This document shows, one piece after another, positions 10,845 to 23,850 of a DNA stretch of 64,000 nt. The notes under the pieces are model-generated. The model had not been told where the DNA came from and made no database searches. It was given only the letters and a program-made list of their open reading frames with translations. Origin of the DNA: Siphonodentalium dalli (taxonomy: Eukaryota > Mollusca > Scaphopoda > Gadilida > Siphonodentaliidae). The position numbers were made by a program, and so were the translations under genes. The stretch is from the NCBI GenBank assembly GCA_032622095.1, contig CP136066.1, forward strand, positions 184,178,716 to 184,242,715. Reading direction: 5' to 3'. Position 1 is the stretch's first letter. Each line of letters starts with the position of its first letter.

Positions 10845-11230
10845 GCCACTTATCCAGGTGAAATCATACCTTGATTTTTCAAAGACAATTTGTCTGTCGG
10901 GCTGTCATTCCATCTGTCTATCTGTCGGGAAGTCTATCCACCAACAATTGTTTTATTCTCCAGATCATTATTACAGACCGAATTGGTTGATATATTTTGG
11001 TGTGGATGTTTCCTTGGTGACTCACAATCAGATTTATTCAAATAAGTTCATCAAATAGCTGTGAAGCCAGGGCTATAACTCTTTCCCTTCATAGTAATTC
11101 TTAAAACAATTTCTTCTCAAGAACCATTGGGCCTATTTAGCTTATATTTTGGTATGGAGGGTGTTTGGGTGACCGAGGTTCATATTTGTTCAAATGGGGT
11201 AATTTTTTAGGAAACTTTTGAGGGAAATCA
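10845..11230. repeat. Dispersed dimeric repeat, copy 4
   Basis: Contains 'TTTTGGTGTGGATGTTTCCT', 'GACTCACAATCAGATTTATT' and 'GAACCATTGGGCCTATTTAG', as in the copies at 6.1 and 7.1 kb. It starts immediately after the hAT-like MITE. Confidence 0.6.
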
Positions 11231-11934
11231 ATTCACTTCAACTCTTAAATCAATCCTTTTAAACTACTAGATGAATGGATCTCATAGATGGGGATTCACA
11301 TTTGTTCAAATAGGGGCAGCGATAACAGATTTAACTCTCCCCACCAACCCTACGCTGTTTAGTACTGGTATAATAATATATAGATTCCTAATTATTTCTA
11401 AGCTGCCTGTGTGGGGGCAATGTTTGATTGAGGCAGTGGGGATGGAGTGTAGAGGGGTGGATATACTTTGATAAATTTTTCAACAGTTGAAAATTTCATG
11501 CCTGATACAACATCAGTTGTAGATTAGATTTCCACACCAAAAATATGTTATAATTGTTCTCATAGTTCAGTTTGATTTTCCAACCAGTATGTTTTTAAAC
11601 CAACAGTCCATATGTTCTTACTTCAGGTTAAACTGTTGGACCGAAATGGCCACAAATTTTAACTTTATGGGAGATGTCAGATTGGAAATATTCAAAAGTT
11701 TGAGAGCTTGAAGTACCGGTACCAGTTGTAAAAGAGGGATGTGCAAAAGAAATTTTGTGAACTTAGTACTGTGGTCTGGTTGTCTTGTTTAATAAGGGTA
11801 AGGGGTTGGAGATTTGTCAGTGGTTTGCATTTATAAATTTCAAGATGAAGAGCCCTGCCCATTTGAGAACCTCCAGCTATGTCCATGTTTAGAACTATTT
11901 GTCTTGAGTGATTTTGTCAATGTATTGACTGTTG
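11231..11934. repeat. Non-coding stretch with a diverged copy of the GGAAATTTCATGCCTGA repeat
   Basis: 'TTTTTCAACAGTTGAAAATTTC' followed by 'ATGCCTGATACAACATCAGT' at about 11475-11515 matches the sequence near 39460-39500 and more weakly 2065-2110. No coding frame is supported. Confidence 0.4.
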
Positions 11935-12135
11935 TAGTCATCAGAGCCCAGTCTGGTGAGCGACCCCACAGTCGTTGACTGTCTTGTATGAACATTAAAT
12001 TTTAAATTAAAATTTTGACAAATTAATTACGTTCTAACAACATACTGGCTACTGTAGTCTTCAGAGTCCCAGTCTTCTCCGTCTTTACAGTCTGGTGAGC
12101 GACCCCACAGTCATTGACTGTCTTGTTACTTAGAT
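11935..12135. repeat. Direct repeat, two ~60-100-bp units
   Basis: 'GTCTGGTGAGCGACCCCACA' followed by 'GTCGTTGACTGTCTTGT' or 'GTCATTGACTGTCTTGT' occurs at about 11949-11987 and 12088-12126. Each is preceded by 'TGTAGTC.TCAGAG.CCCAGT'. This is a local tandem duplication with a small insertion in the second unit. Confidence 0.7.
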
Positions 12136-12559
12136 TTTGCCTGACTTCATACCGTTTTTGTTTCCGACCAATAAGCCCAGTTTGGTTGATTCAGAACCAA
12201 AGTTGGTATGTGTGATTCCCAACCAAAAATTATATGCCAAGTTCGAATATGCCATATGGGTTTCACAAAATTATTTGGAACAAAAACAGAGCAGATAAAG
12301 ATATGTAGTGTAACTCTTGCAGGCCACAACAACCGCAACATCATAATTTTACCACCTTTTTTTAAATAAAAAGGAGGGTATACTGTTTTGCACCTGTCTG
12401 TCCATTGGGATGTCCGTCCGTCTGGCCGATGTCTGTTCATGTCATAACTTGAACAGTAGTGCTCAGATCTCAATGTAATTTGGTATGGATGTTCACTACG
12501 ATGGGGACATGCAATAGATGGTTCAATCTTTTTGGTCGTTCGGAGTTATTTATCTTTGT
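12136..12559. repeat. Diverged dispersed repeats
   Basis: Contains 'GGTATGTGTGATTCCCAACC..ATGCCAAGTTCGAATATG', related to the array at 31 kb. It is followed by 'AGGGTATACTGTTTTGCACC' and 'TGTCCGTCCGTCTGGC', a style found in many invertebrate dispersed repeats. The open frame on the - strand here is not a gene. Confidence 0.4.
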
Positions 12560-13105
12560 TTACCCATTACATATATAAATATACACCCCACCTATTACCA
12601 CATGTGCACTCCCTATATACCCACATGCTCGCCAATGACCATCCAGCATACTCCATGTATGCATATACACTTCAATCATGACTACATTCATTTCATGTAC
12701 ACATATACATATTACACTCAGCCAAACAACCACTCCCTATGTATCCATACACCCCACCATGGCCATATAGCCAACACATGTGTACGTGTACATTCACCTG
12801 TGACAATACAGCCACCCAAGTTACACTTGACCATACAGTTGCTCCATATATACAATAAAATACAGCACACATATAACCATGTAGCTACTCTCGTTATATC
12901 CACACAGTACATCAATTCCTATACAGCCAAATCGGGTACACCATGCTGGGTACACATATCCACACTTTCACTCCATGTATACCTATTCACCTCCCACATT
13001 ACCATACAGCCACTCCTTGTATACATATATTTCTCACCATGTACACCCCACTAATGACCATATTCACCTCACATGTTACCACACAGTAACTGCCTGGTTG
13101 CCATA
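12560..13105. repeat. Degenerate CA-rich minisatellite
   Basis: Short imperfect units of about 35-40 bp recur, built on 'CACC..ACCATACAGCCACTCC..GTATACATAT'. The bias makes a 178-codon open frame on the + strand rich in His, Tyr, Thr and Pro. It is a by-product of composition. Confidence 0.65.
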
Positions 13106-14055
13106 TTTACCTCCGTCCTGTATCAAGTTGATCAATTTATCCTAAGATGTTCAGATGTCTCTAACTTCTGAGTATAACTTGTATATATTGTGTGGTTAAC
13201 ATGCATGCCCCCCCCCCCCAATATAGTTGATGCATGCCTTCAAATAGATATGACATACAATATATTGAACAGATCAAGACCATGAATGGCTTAACATTTG
13301 TGTTAATTACCAACCTAACACGAACATTATCAGTAATTGGATAAAATTTCAAGGCACTGTATATCAGCTACATGTATCTAGAACTAAACCCATGCATATC
13401 GGTGTTTAAATTTAAGTTGCATGTATTGTTATATACATGGGTAAAAGTCATCGCGACTTAGTCCCCTAAAATTGATTATGATTGATGATGATGAGAAGAC
13501 CAAGACCAGATATTGAGGGGCTACACAGAAAAAGAAAACGAAAAAAAGCCCGGGTCACCGTCGCAGGGACACAGAAAGATAGGCCAGATGGATTGAGAGG
13601 CAGGCTGAGAGACGCCCAGCTACCTCCCACCTGGTCCCCCCCCCCCCCCGGCGGAATATGTTGGCACAAATGGCCATTTAAATCAAATTTCTTATAAATG
13701 GAAATGATCTGGTGAAATTTAGCGAAAATTGTCAAATTTTACCGCCATTTGAATTTTTACATCGACTTGTACACAAAATGACATACGTCTGTCATGACAA
13801 CAATAATAATTTGTTTATGTTGCATGTTCCTGCCATCTGTATATCCTTAATTTAAATGCCATTCAAGTGTATATTTAAAAGGAACGGAAAATCATACATA
13901 AAAACCACAAATAGGACCATTTTTTCATAATGCTCCAGAATGCTCTAGAAAATTTCCACCAAAGCGGATTTTGGATATGTTGTTCCCCAGATTCTGCCCG
14001 ACAAAATGACACCAAAAACAACTTGTCAACAATTTGTTCTAGGTCCAATGATTCA
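13106..14055. other. Unannotated stretch with C-homopolymers
   Basis: C runs lie at about 13207 and 13637. No coding frame is supported. The Arg-rich frame at 13482-13697 has no recognisable domain. Confidence 0.3.
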
Positions 14056-14160
14056 GCGACCAGACTATATATGTATAATCAATATTATACTAGCCAGGGT
14101 TTTATCAGACTATACTAGTACGTCGCACATAGTGCTTCACGAATAGGCCGACTGTGCATG
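14056..14160. repeat. Direct repeat, left copy (~105 bp)
   Basis: 'ATAATCAATATTATACTAGC' through 'TAGTGCTTCACGAATAGG' and 'GACTGTGCATG' are repeated at 14315-14413 with about 90% match. The two copies flank a solitary end of the 40.9-42.2-kb element. Confidence 0.8.
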
Positions 14161-14167
14161 AAAAGGG

Positions 14168-14290
14168 ATCGGGGTGTTTCTATGGGGTATTTGGGGCGGG
14201 CCACCCACCCATACCGTCAAATCGGCCGAAAGAGAGATTTTTGAGAATAAGGAACAGGGAATACTAGTAAGTTCCAAATGTCATGTTCGT
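14168..14290. mobile_element. Solitary end of the array-ended foldback element (40.8-42.3 kb)
   Basis: 'GGGGCGGGCCACCCACCCAT' then 'CCGTCAAATCGG' and 'AATAAGGAACAGGGAATA' match the right terminus of the element at 40849-42258, ending with 'AAATGTCATGTTCG'. Only one array unit and one terminus are present. Confidence 0.7.
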
Positions 14291-14314
14291 GTAACATCTC
14301 CGCACATTAATGGA

Positions 14315-14413
14315 GCGACCATAAGTATAATCAATATTATACTAGCCATGGTTTGATCTGACTGTACTAGTACGTCGCACCTAGTGCTTCACGAATAGGC
14401 AGACTGTGCATGG
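14315..14413. repeat. Direct repeat, right copy (~100 bp)
   Basis: Second copy of the 14056-14160 sequence in the same orientation. It is far too long to be a normal target duplication, so it looks like a local duplication that predates or accompanied the insertion. Confidence 0.8.
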
Positions 14414-15600
14414 TGGTTTATATGGGTTCGGCGGAAGAATACCTGGTAGGGCCAGGTAGGCGAATATACATGTAGTTTTCATTCTGAACAAAGTCTGCAT
14501 AAATTTTTTTCGCAGTTTTCTTTAGTCGACAAACATATTAGTAACACACCATCTTATAACCCGTAGTAGGGATATAGGTCTATATAGGTGCACCGCTAGT
14601 ACACATACAAAAAAACATTAGATTTCTCCCAAGGCTATCACACTATTATTGTGAAGTTACGAATGACTTACTACCGGTGTATACGGTGTAGTAATCGACG
14701 ATCGACGTAATTTAATCTAAACCTGGCTATATTTTAATGAGGTTCGTACAGAGATATTTCCCAACACGCACCAGGAAGGTATGTGACGCCAAACAGTTAC
14801 CTGCATGTGATCCCGTCACGCATCGCATACAGACTATAACACTGTTCTGGTTTGAACTAGAACACATTTTCAGTAACAACCACGTTAACTTATCTCGTGC
14901 GTGTACATCCAACACCCAACAACGTATACAATTCTTCATAAATTAATTTGCATAAATGTACAGGTAACAATATGGCATACATCCCTTTTGTGATTTCGTC
15001 ACAATATACAGCTTTTTGTGTAATTTCCGTCACTTTCGTATTTCAAGACTGTTGAGTCGAGACTGTACGAAAATTGCACCAAGTCTCAGAGTTGAGCCAC
15101 TTTTTAGTAGAAAATGTAGATTTCCTGGTTTCTGTACGATCGCCAATGTATGAACCAAGGAAACAGCTGACATTTTCGTGACGGAATCGCAGGGTCATGA
15201 ATCTTGATTCAACCCCTTGAGTAGCAACATATAAGTTAATTGTGTTCTGTGAGTTCAGATAAATGTACCATATATATAGTTATATATCATAAGAATTGTC
15301 ATCTTCCCCAAATAATGTCTAATCTACTTCAAACTACGGCCTCCAATGAATCACGTCAGAATTATTCAACCATGTACAACAACTGGCTTTCAAATGAACA
15401 ATGTTCCAAACAAAATCACTTTAGTTATTAGTTGTTCGGCAACTTGTTGAAAAAATACCAATGATCTACCAAATAAATCATTACCATGTTTGAAATTTCG
15501 AGGTCCACTTGAAACTAAAGTATAGTGTTAGCGTGTTATTAGTTCGGAGTTCATTTTTTGGTACAGATGGCACAGTTTTCGTGGAATTCATGATATTGGA
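14414..15600. other. Unannotated AT-rich stretch
   Basis: Nothing beyond short open frames without recognisable domains, including overlapping 69- and 70-codon frames on opposite strands at 14727-14946. Confidence 0.3.
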
Positions 15601-15603
15601 CAG

Positions 15604-16118
15604 ATCATGTCATGAATCTCAACTCTGACTAATGCCCCTATATAGAGATCATATTCCACCAGTACAGTACAAAACCTTGGAACTTTTTGAAGGTTTGACA
15701 GGGAACCTTATAAAGTTGAAAACATGACGCGGGGAATATATTTCTCAGTTAGTATCCATTCCTTAATAATGTACTTCATTGTATGTGAAGGTCCCAACTC
15801 GAAATTTTACGATTTAAGTGAAATTGAGAGCGATTTTGCGTTGAATCGCTTACAATTATCTCTAAATTAGATGTTTATTGCGATATCGGCTCACAAAAGT
15901 AAGAGAAAAGCATGCAATTTAGAGTTCGGACATTCACCTACAGTGAAGTACATTATTAAGGAACAATTAACAACTAAGAAATATATTCCCCACGTCATTT
16001 TTCGACTTTATAAGTTTCCTTGTTAAAACTTCAAAAAGTTCCCAGGTTTTGTACTGGTGGAATATGATTTCTATACGGGCGTCAGATAGAGTAGAGATTC
16101 ATGGCATGATTTAGATAT
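15604..16118. mobile_element. Foldback element with ~200-bp arms
   Basis: The left arm (about 15605-15805) and right arm (about 15912-16118) are inverted. Examples are 'ATCATATTCCACCAGTACA' paired with 'TGTACTGGTGGAATATGAT', and 'CCTTAATAATGTACTTCA' paired with 'TGAAGTACATTATTAAGG'. The arms are about 85% matched around a 100-bp unique centre. No coding content or clear target duplication was found. Confidence 0.75.
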
Positions 16119-18794
16119 TAGATAACTACTAATCAATGATGCTTTAGTACAGAAATGGTTAAGGTGGTCTAAAATCGTTTTAAATGAATACTAATTACAT
16201 AATATAAAAGTTTGTTAAAACCCAATTCAAATTCCACGAATTCGTGACATAATGTTTTTAGTGAACAGGAAGTACTTACTAATCAGAAGGCGCACCTATA
16301 GAGCCCCAGGCAGTGTAAAACACCCATACATAAAATCCACGTCATCATGCAGTTATGCGGAAAAGTAGTTAGTTAATTAGAGATAACATTTGCAGGCGAA
16401 TCCTGTTGACTATATTAGTTTCTCCCATGTCAGGGGTTGAGCAAGGCAAACATCACGGGTACAGCACGATCCGCGGGGAGCATATTAGTTAATTGCCCAA
16501 TGGAGGAACACGGTCGTTAACTTTAAGAAATGAATGTATAGTAGTGGGTATTATTTCGGGGACAAGCACTGGGACAAGGCGCTGTGGTAGTTGGGACACA
16601 GTGTGTTCGGCGCCCGCCGGTGGTTTAGTGTGTCTCCCGCAACAGTGGCTGTAGAGTTGCACGCTGTCCAAATCTCACACCGAGTTGTGACCTTTGAGCA
16701 AGGTCACTCGTACTGTGACGGCTTCATCGCACCATTGACTTTCAAATTACTCGAAAACTTTGTGATTGGGAGATGTTACTACAAAGAACACATACTATTG
16801 ATGATTTATATTTGTAATCAGGGCTTATCATATACAGCATTAGCGGAATGAGAAATTGTTATTTCTTACAAACACTTGTAGAATCTTACAAATAAAACGC
16901 TTCATACTATTAACCCCTGAATGCGAAATATGTATTTAGACAGTGCAGATCCAGAAAATTTGAGAAGGGGCGCTATGTATTGATGTATATATGATGCGTA
17001 GCATCATCTTCGCCGTGAAGCGGCGAGTGTGGCAGACCACGAGAGGGGGTAAACCCCCTCTCGTAGGTGGGGGTCCGGGTGGTGGTGGGGAAACCTCCCC
17101 CGGGAAAGTTTTGTGTATACTACATTCAAAACGACGCGTTTTCCTATGTTCTGGTCCCAGTTTATGTAGCTTTATATTATAGGCCTATATGGAGCGAGTG
17201 ACAATAACATTCAGTATAATTACGGTATAATATGGAGGGTTTAATAGTGATGGAAGATCAAAGCTCCTTTCAACAATGAACTTATCTTCTGAAAGTCTGT
17301 GCAAATGCTAGTGAATTATCTGGCGACATGATGATTTGGGCGCGCCTATGGAATTAGCCCCAGAATCACCGGGTCGTCTATGATTTAGGCCGGTGCATAT
17401 GGGAGAATATTTTTAATTCAGAGTGAATAGTCGCAAAATCATGGCTTCTATAGAGAGTACTGGTATGGAGGTGTTTCGGCTGGCAATAACATGCATCTAT
17501 CCAACCACTTAATTTCCTCCTTTGCCTATGCTGAATTTTTCAGTTTTACTCCTAATAGCCATGCATCAGCTTCATGCCGCACCAGCAAAATAAGTCATCA
17601 ATACAAGCCAAATGGGTGCATGGTCCGGTCATACTCCGATCATGTACTCGTTTTATTAGTGTAAACACAGTTTTTCACCAAAAAAATATCTGACACCGGA
17701 CTCATTAACTAGTATTCCAATCCCCTGTTCATCTACATTTTGGTTACATCCATAATGTTAATTAAAAATATTGTATGTAGATTAATATCTCTTTTGTCTC
17801 TAATGTTTGGGTTATGAATAAATATCTTCAGTCAATCAACTGACTAATGACGATAATGAATGACACATGAAAAGCATAGAAAACCGATGTTTTGAAGGAA
17901 TCGCGATTTTTTTTAAGCAATGGCAGATGTGTATTTGTCGTGACCTAAAGAGGTCTTATTATTACACATTTGTTTCAATTAGGGTGACACAACATGTGAT
18001 GGAAGATATAACCAATTTTAAATGGCATGCATAGATACCATTGGAAACGAACCAGCATTGTATTTCTATACTAATTTGAAAATATAATATATGATACATG
18101 TATACCGTATATAGTAGTATGGCGTATGTGCCTTTATATAATCTCTTTACGATGATACTGCTGCCAGTGCGTTAAAGTCCAAGCATTCGATGGCCTGATG
18201 GTTAGATATATAGTCTAAGGCAAACCTCAGTACTATCAAATGATCGCACTACATTGTATAACCTAGTCTAGAGTGTAGTCCGGCGACTCATGTTTATCAT
18301 TCATTTGCTCTTTACATATGGATGGAATTGTCCAAATTTTGACTGAACTGATAGAATTTCTATATTTATTTTTGATAGAAATATTCAGTGTTGAAACTTA
18401 GGGCGCCATGCAAAACTTGGCGCCGGACGAGATATTTTCCGACACTCCCAGACACTCCGATACAAAATGTCGCAGATATTGTTTGCTCAGCGCGGCGAAA
18501 ACAGGCCGGGGCCCACGTTTCGGGATATTGGATTCGCCCCTTGCATGGCTATACATATTATTACATGGAATACCAAATAGAATACATGTTTTGAAAAGTT
18601 GGGTCACTTTAGCCAGTTTTTCGCCAGGAGTGACAACTTAAATTCCACATATCTGAGTACAAATATTTTTATATGAGTAGTTACATAAGCATAATTATAT
18701 AATGGTCATATAATTGTACAAATTAATAATTAATAATTACACATCGAAGAAGATTTAATAAATACAGATGTAGAACACATTAATTAACGAAACA
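16119..18794. other. Largely unannotated stretch with two repeat-like islands
   Basis: At 16985-17110 there are short GC-rich hairpins (GATGCGTAGCATC; GAGAGGGGGTAAACCCCCTCTC), probably a dispersed-repeat fragment. At 18385-18560 'GGGCGCCATGCAAAACTTGG' and 'TTGGATTCGCCCCTTGCATGG' resemble sequence at 20793-20905, so this is likely a second diverged family. No gene is supported. The 86-codon frame at 16591 has no recognisable domain. Confidence 0.4.
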
Positions 18795-20244
18795 TCTCAT
18801 ATATATTTTGAAGACCTCTGTTTGTTTGTCTGTCTGTCTGTCTGTTTGTCTGTCATTGATACAAATCTACGATTCTCGACCGATCGGGACGAAACTTGGT
18901 ACGTGTGTGTAGTTTGACCAGGCGGTGGACGTTGTCGTATTGGCGAGCCCGTGCGGCGCCCGCTTCGCGCATGCGCAGACGAGATCTTGGAAACGGGTGG
19001 AGCTATCGACTTGAAATTTGGTATGTGAATGTATCTTGCCCCGGATACGAATTTTATCGGGTCGCCGAGCCCGTGCGACGCCAGCTTCGCGCATGCGCAG
19101 ACCAGATCTAGGAAACGGGTGGAGCTATCGACTTGAAATTTGGTATGTGAATGTATCTTGCCCCGGATACGAATTTTATCGGGTCGCCGAGCCCGTGCGA
19201 CGCCAGCTTCGCGCAGACCAGATCTCGGAAACGGGTAGAGCTATCGACTTGAAATTTGGTTTTTGAATAGCCCGAACAACGTCGGGCTCATCGGCTAGTC
19301 TCATATATATTTTGAAGACCTCTGTCTGTCTGTCTGTATGTTTGTCTGTCATTGATACAAATCTACGATTCTCGACCGATCGGGACGAAACTTGGTACGT
19401 GTTTGTAGTTTGACCAGGCGGTCGTCGTTGTCGTATTGGTGAGCCCGTGCGACGCCCATGCAGCGCATGCGCAGACGAGATCTCGGAAACGGGTGGAGCT
19501 ATCGACTTGAAATTTTCTATGTGAATGTATCTTGCCCCGGATACGAATTTTATCGGGTCGCCGACCCCGTGCGACGTCAGCTTCGCGCATGCGCATACGA
19601 AATCTCGGAAACGGGTGGAACTATCGACTTGAAATTTGCTATGTGAATGTATCTTGCCCCGGGTACGAATTTTATCGGGTCGCCGAGCCCGTGCGACGCC
19701 AGCTTCGGGCATGCGCAGACCAGATCTCGGAAACGGGTAGAGATATCGACTTGAAATTTGGTTTTGAATAGCCCGGACAACATCGGGCTCATCGGCTAGT
19801 CTCATATATATTTTGAAGACCTCTGTCTGTTTGTTTGTCTGTATGTTTGTTTGTCTGTCATTGATACAAATCTACGATTCTCGACCGATCGGGACGAAAC
19901 TTGGTACGTGTGTGTAGTTTGACCAGGCGGTGGACGTTGTCGTATTGGCGAGTCCGTGCGGCGCCCGTGCAGCGCATGCGCAGACGATATCTCGGAAACG
20001 GGTGGAGCTATCGACTTTAAATTTGGTATGTGAATGTATCTTGCCCCGTATACGAATTTTATCGGGTCGCCGAGCCCGTGCGACGCCAGCTTCGCGCATG
20101 CGCAGACGAGATCTCGGAAACGGGTGGAGCTATCGACTTGAAATTTGGTTTTTAAATAGCCCGGACAACGTCGGGCTGGGTAGAGCTATCGACTTGAAAT
20201 TTGGTTTTTGAATAGCCCGGACAACGTCGGGCTCATCGGCTAGT
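18795..20244. repeat. Higher-order tandem array, three ~500-bp units
   Basis: Units start TCTCATATATATTTTGAAGA at 18795, 19299 and 19800 (504, 501 and about 445 bp). Each ends with GGGCTCATCGGCTAGT. Within each unit an inner segment of about 120 bp ('GAGCCCGTGCGACGCCAGCT...GGAAACGGGTGGAGCTATCG') is itself repeated two or three times. A TCTG/TTTG microsatellite follows each unit start. The array is strikingly GC-rich for this window. Open frames up to 209 codons follow from the periodicity and are not genes. Confidence 0.9.
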
Positions 20245-23200
20245 TATATATAATCGCGAAGCGGACAGAAACGTCTCGCATATTTTCGCACATAAACATA
20301 CGTTTCGAATGTTACATATATATGCCAACATAAATAGTATGTTCACTGGGCACGCAGCATTCAATGCTTCAAGAGTTTTCCCCACAAAATGTGGGTTTAT
20401 ATCTGGTTTATCGTATGAATTCGAACCGGAAACTGCATGCTGGATATGTGTGTAGGATTCGTGTTCATAGAATGACATGTTAGTTATTACATATAATTAT
20501 CGGAATTACAATATGTGAATATACTATTGAACTGAGCTGCTCACGCACATTAATTTGTAATGAATGTTGTATATGTTGTACATCCAGTGGCTTTTTGTGT
20601 GCCCATCTGGTGTCAACTTCTGCCAATAAAGACACTGGCTATCTGCTCAAATATGTGTTTAGTTGTTATTTAGTTTAGTGTAGACGTATATTCAACCCAC
20701 ATATATTACAGTTAAAATAGCTGTATACGTTTGAGTAATGTAAAACATGTAAACTGATATATGTACATGCATGTTAGCAATATTCAGTGCGGAATCTTCG
20801 GGCGCCCCGAGACAAATGGCGCCAGGACACCTCCCAAAAATTCATTGCTCTGGCGAAAATAGGGGGCGCGCGCCCACTGTGCACCCATTGGATCCGCCCT
20901 TGCTAGAATGTTGGGCAAGCGTAATTTAGAGTGGAGGTGTTAGTATGTATAATGTATGTATGTCTGGTCGCTCCGGTGAGGCGCCGGTAAAATGGCAGCA
21001 CGCATTAGGCTCGACATTGCTCTCAACAACGCCCATGGGCCATGGCTCAATACAATGTATACCAAGAAACAGCGAAACATTATACACGCGGAGCGCGAAA
21101 TAATAATGTAACTGTTCAAGCGCTTAAATACTCGTGTGATTAAGCACTATATAACACGATCAATTATTAATTTTCCTGACAATGCACAGAAATATATCAC
21201 ATATACAGGTGATATCAACTAAATTAGATGTGATTTGACCCATGCACCCAGTCATATATATATAATTCACTCTGAGCTCAAATAAACGCTATTTGGCAGT
21301 ACAAGTGGTAGACAATTGAGTGAACTTTTTTTAATTTATTTTTATCTAATATATATTATTATTCACCCCTTAACTGACACTATATCTGATTGGCCAAAAG
21401 TCGTCACATGATAATCCGGGAAAAAGTCATATTGGACTCCCGAAAGTCATATTGGACAATATGGCTTTAAAAAAAAAATCGGGACTCCGGGTGACGTCAT
21501 TTGGATAAACATACAGATGGATAATAAGGGTGCGTTCATACACTGGCAAGTTTGCATGGTATGGTTTGCAGGCATTTTGTTGTAGAAAAAGATATGCATG
21601 GCGCCAGAATATGAACGGAAACAAGCATATAAAATGCATCTGTACCACAGCTAACCACGTGCGAAGTAAAATATCTGTAGTTCCACCTGTGAATCAATAA
21701 CTCACCCACGATATATACGAGGCTGTGGCGGAGGTGTGTGTCACTGGAGAGGGGAAAATTGCGACTGGTATTTCCTGATAGGTATTCGCGTCGGGCATTA
21801 TAAAAATGGAAGGTGATCATCGAGCTGATGGGGGCATAGAGATACCCCAGCATATTCACCGTTTTTTTTATCCCAAAATTTTCAGAAAATAACAAAACAA
21901 TTCATATAAATTTTCATATTATGTTTGGAAATATATGTTCTATAAGTCTAGTAAAGAGCAGTTAAGTTAAGTTAATTTAGGATAAAATAAATATTTTATT
22001 ATAAAAACTCCTTATATTTTGGAGAAAAAATTCATACATTTAAAATTTTAGTCCACACATATCATGCGGTAATTTCTTAACAAAAAGGGCTAGGGTTATG
22101 CATTCTCATTCAAAAACTGAGACAAGGACTATACTATAACATGAACTAAGTCTGAATTTGCAATTATTCTCAACCGCTTAGTGGAAATATTTGATGATGT
22201 TTCTCCCACCCCAGAATTCCTGATTTTTAGATATTTAAAAAAAATGACCCAAAAACATTTCCCCCGGAATAATTGACCCTACCGCAATTAGCTGTGTGAG
22301 CCAATGAGATAATTGCATTATACAGCCTGGAGCAATGGTCGCTTCTGCGAACAGGCGGTTAGACAAAAATGCTCATTTTACCGGCTTACTCTATGTCGCT
22401 TTGATTTTGTTTTGTATAAAAGAGTATTGGTTTCATGTAAGTTGACACAATATAAAAATATAACGGTAACAGAATGCGAAAGCATCGCCCTATGGGCTTT
22501 TTAGTTTAGTAAATTATGAAGGTTGGAAATATCACGCTGAGCTAGAGAAGTGACAACTGGAAATATGATGAGGGGATTATGAAGTGCTAGATAAGCTTAT
22601 TGGTTAAAACTATCAAAGCAAACTATGTACACATTTGAGATAATGGACCACATAGTGTTGTAATCTCCAAGGGATGATTTGTTGGGGAAAGAGGGACACT
22701 AAAATGGCCAAAGAATATGGCAGCACCTGTTAAATTCACCTGTTGTCGATTAATACAGGCTTATTAGAGCGCCTCTTCCTGATAGCTTTCGGATTTGTGA
22801 TGGTTAGATTTGGTACATTATACAGCATTTATTGGTATATTTTGTGAATAAATGGTATTCATGGCATTTATACGTGGACTTACATACACAACCATTATGA
22901 CAGACCAATGGAAAATTAGGGAACTGCGATATGAAAAATAATTTCTCAATATACTGAAACATGTTTGTTCTATACGCGTAATGTGCCAATTATGAAGATT
23001 ATTAATTGTTATTATAACATTTTTTTTTTAAATTTAAATGTCTTTATTAATTCCTTAGATATATAAGTCACGTTTTTACATAGCCCATACACACCCACGT
23101 GGCAGGGATAAGGGCGTTCTTTTAGTCTGAAATAAAAGGATTATTATATATTGTACAGATGTTGTTCCATAACGCCCTTCTTGGTAATAGGGTGGTCTGG

Positions 23201-23850
23201 TCTACGTCATTTGAAAATTGAAAATTATTACAAGTTACAACACACAGAGGCTCCATACAGACGGCAACCAGTCCCTATATTATTCTAGGACATATATAAA
23301 CACTATATAGCAATATATGCCGTATGTATTGGAACCTATGTCTATGGAATTGCCCCCACTTTCTGTATAGGCGTGGTATTTTCAAATTCTAAATTAGTGA
23401 CTAAGGAGTTAATAAAGGAAAAAACAAAATCAGATGCTTTGGTGTATCGGGAAGGATGGTGGGCTGCTACGTACGTATAGATAGATAGTTTAGTCAAAGT
23501 CGTTGAATGCGGTCGATGACAAAACCATCTCCATATATGATCAATACGTTCATAAGTCCAGTATAGGATCCAATATTGCCCATCTATTAGAATATGTATC
23601 ATTATCCAGAAAAAAACAATCAGTTATCCAGAAAAAAACAATCAATTATGACATGGAACACTTTTTGATACCAGTATGGTGCATCTTCGAAAAAGTACAA
23701 AAAACTGACTACAACGGATGAAAACATACAAGTCCTCTAATTTTTATCGAAATAGGGAAATTGTATGGTACACCATCGATAAATTGATAGATCGCGTGTC
23801 TATTGTGAAGAGATATATTATAATAACATTAAATATTTATTATGTGTTAC
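20245..23850. other. Largely unannotated AT-rich stretch
   Basis: 20793-20905 holds the second copy of the GGCGCC-rich repeat seen near 18.4 kb. 21424-21460 has a doubled 'AAAGTCATATTGGAC'. 20595-20640 (CCAATAAAGACACTGGC) contains an AATAAA, but no transcript is evident. Several 60-119-codon frames show no domain, so I do not call them. Confidence 0.35.

Noticed and set aside
12518-13054. 178-codon frame rich in His/Tyr/Thr/Pro
   Set aside because: Generated by a degenerate CA-rich minisatellite.
18867-20211. Arg-rich repeated proteins up to 209 codons on both strands
   Set aside because: Shadows of the 500-bp tandem array; the same peptides recur on each unit in several frames.
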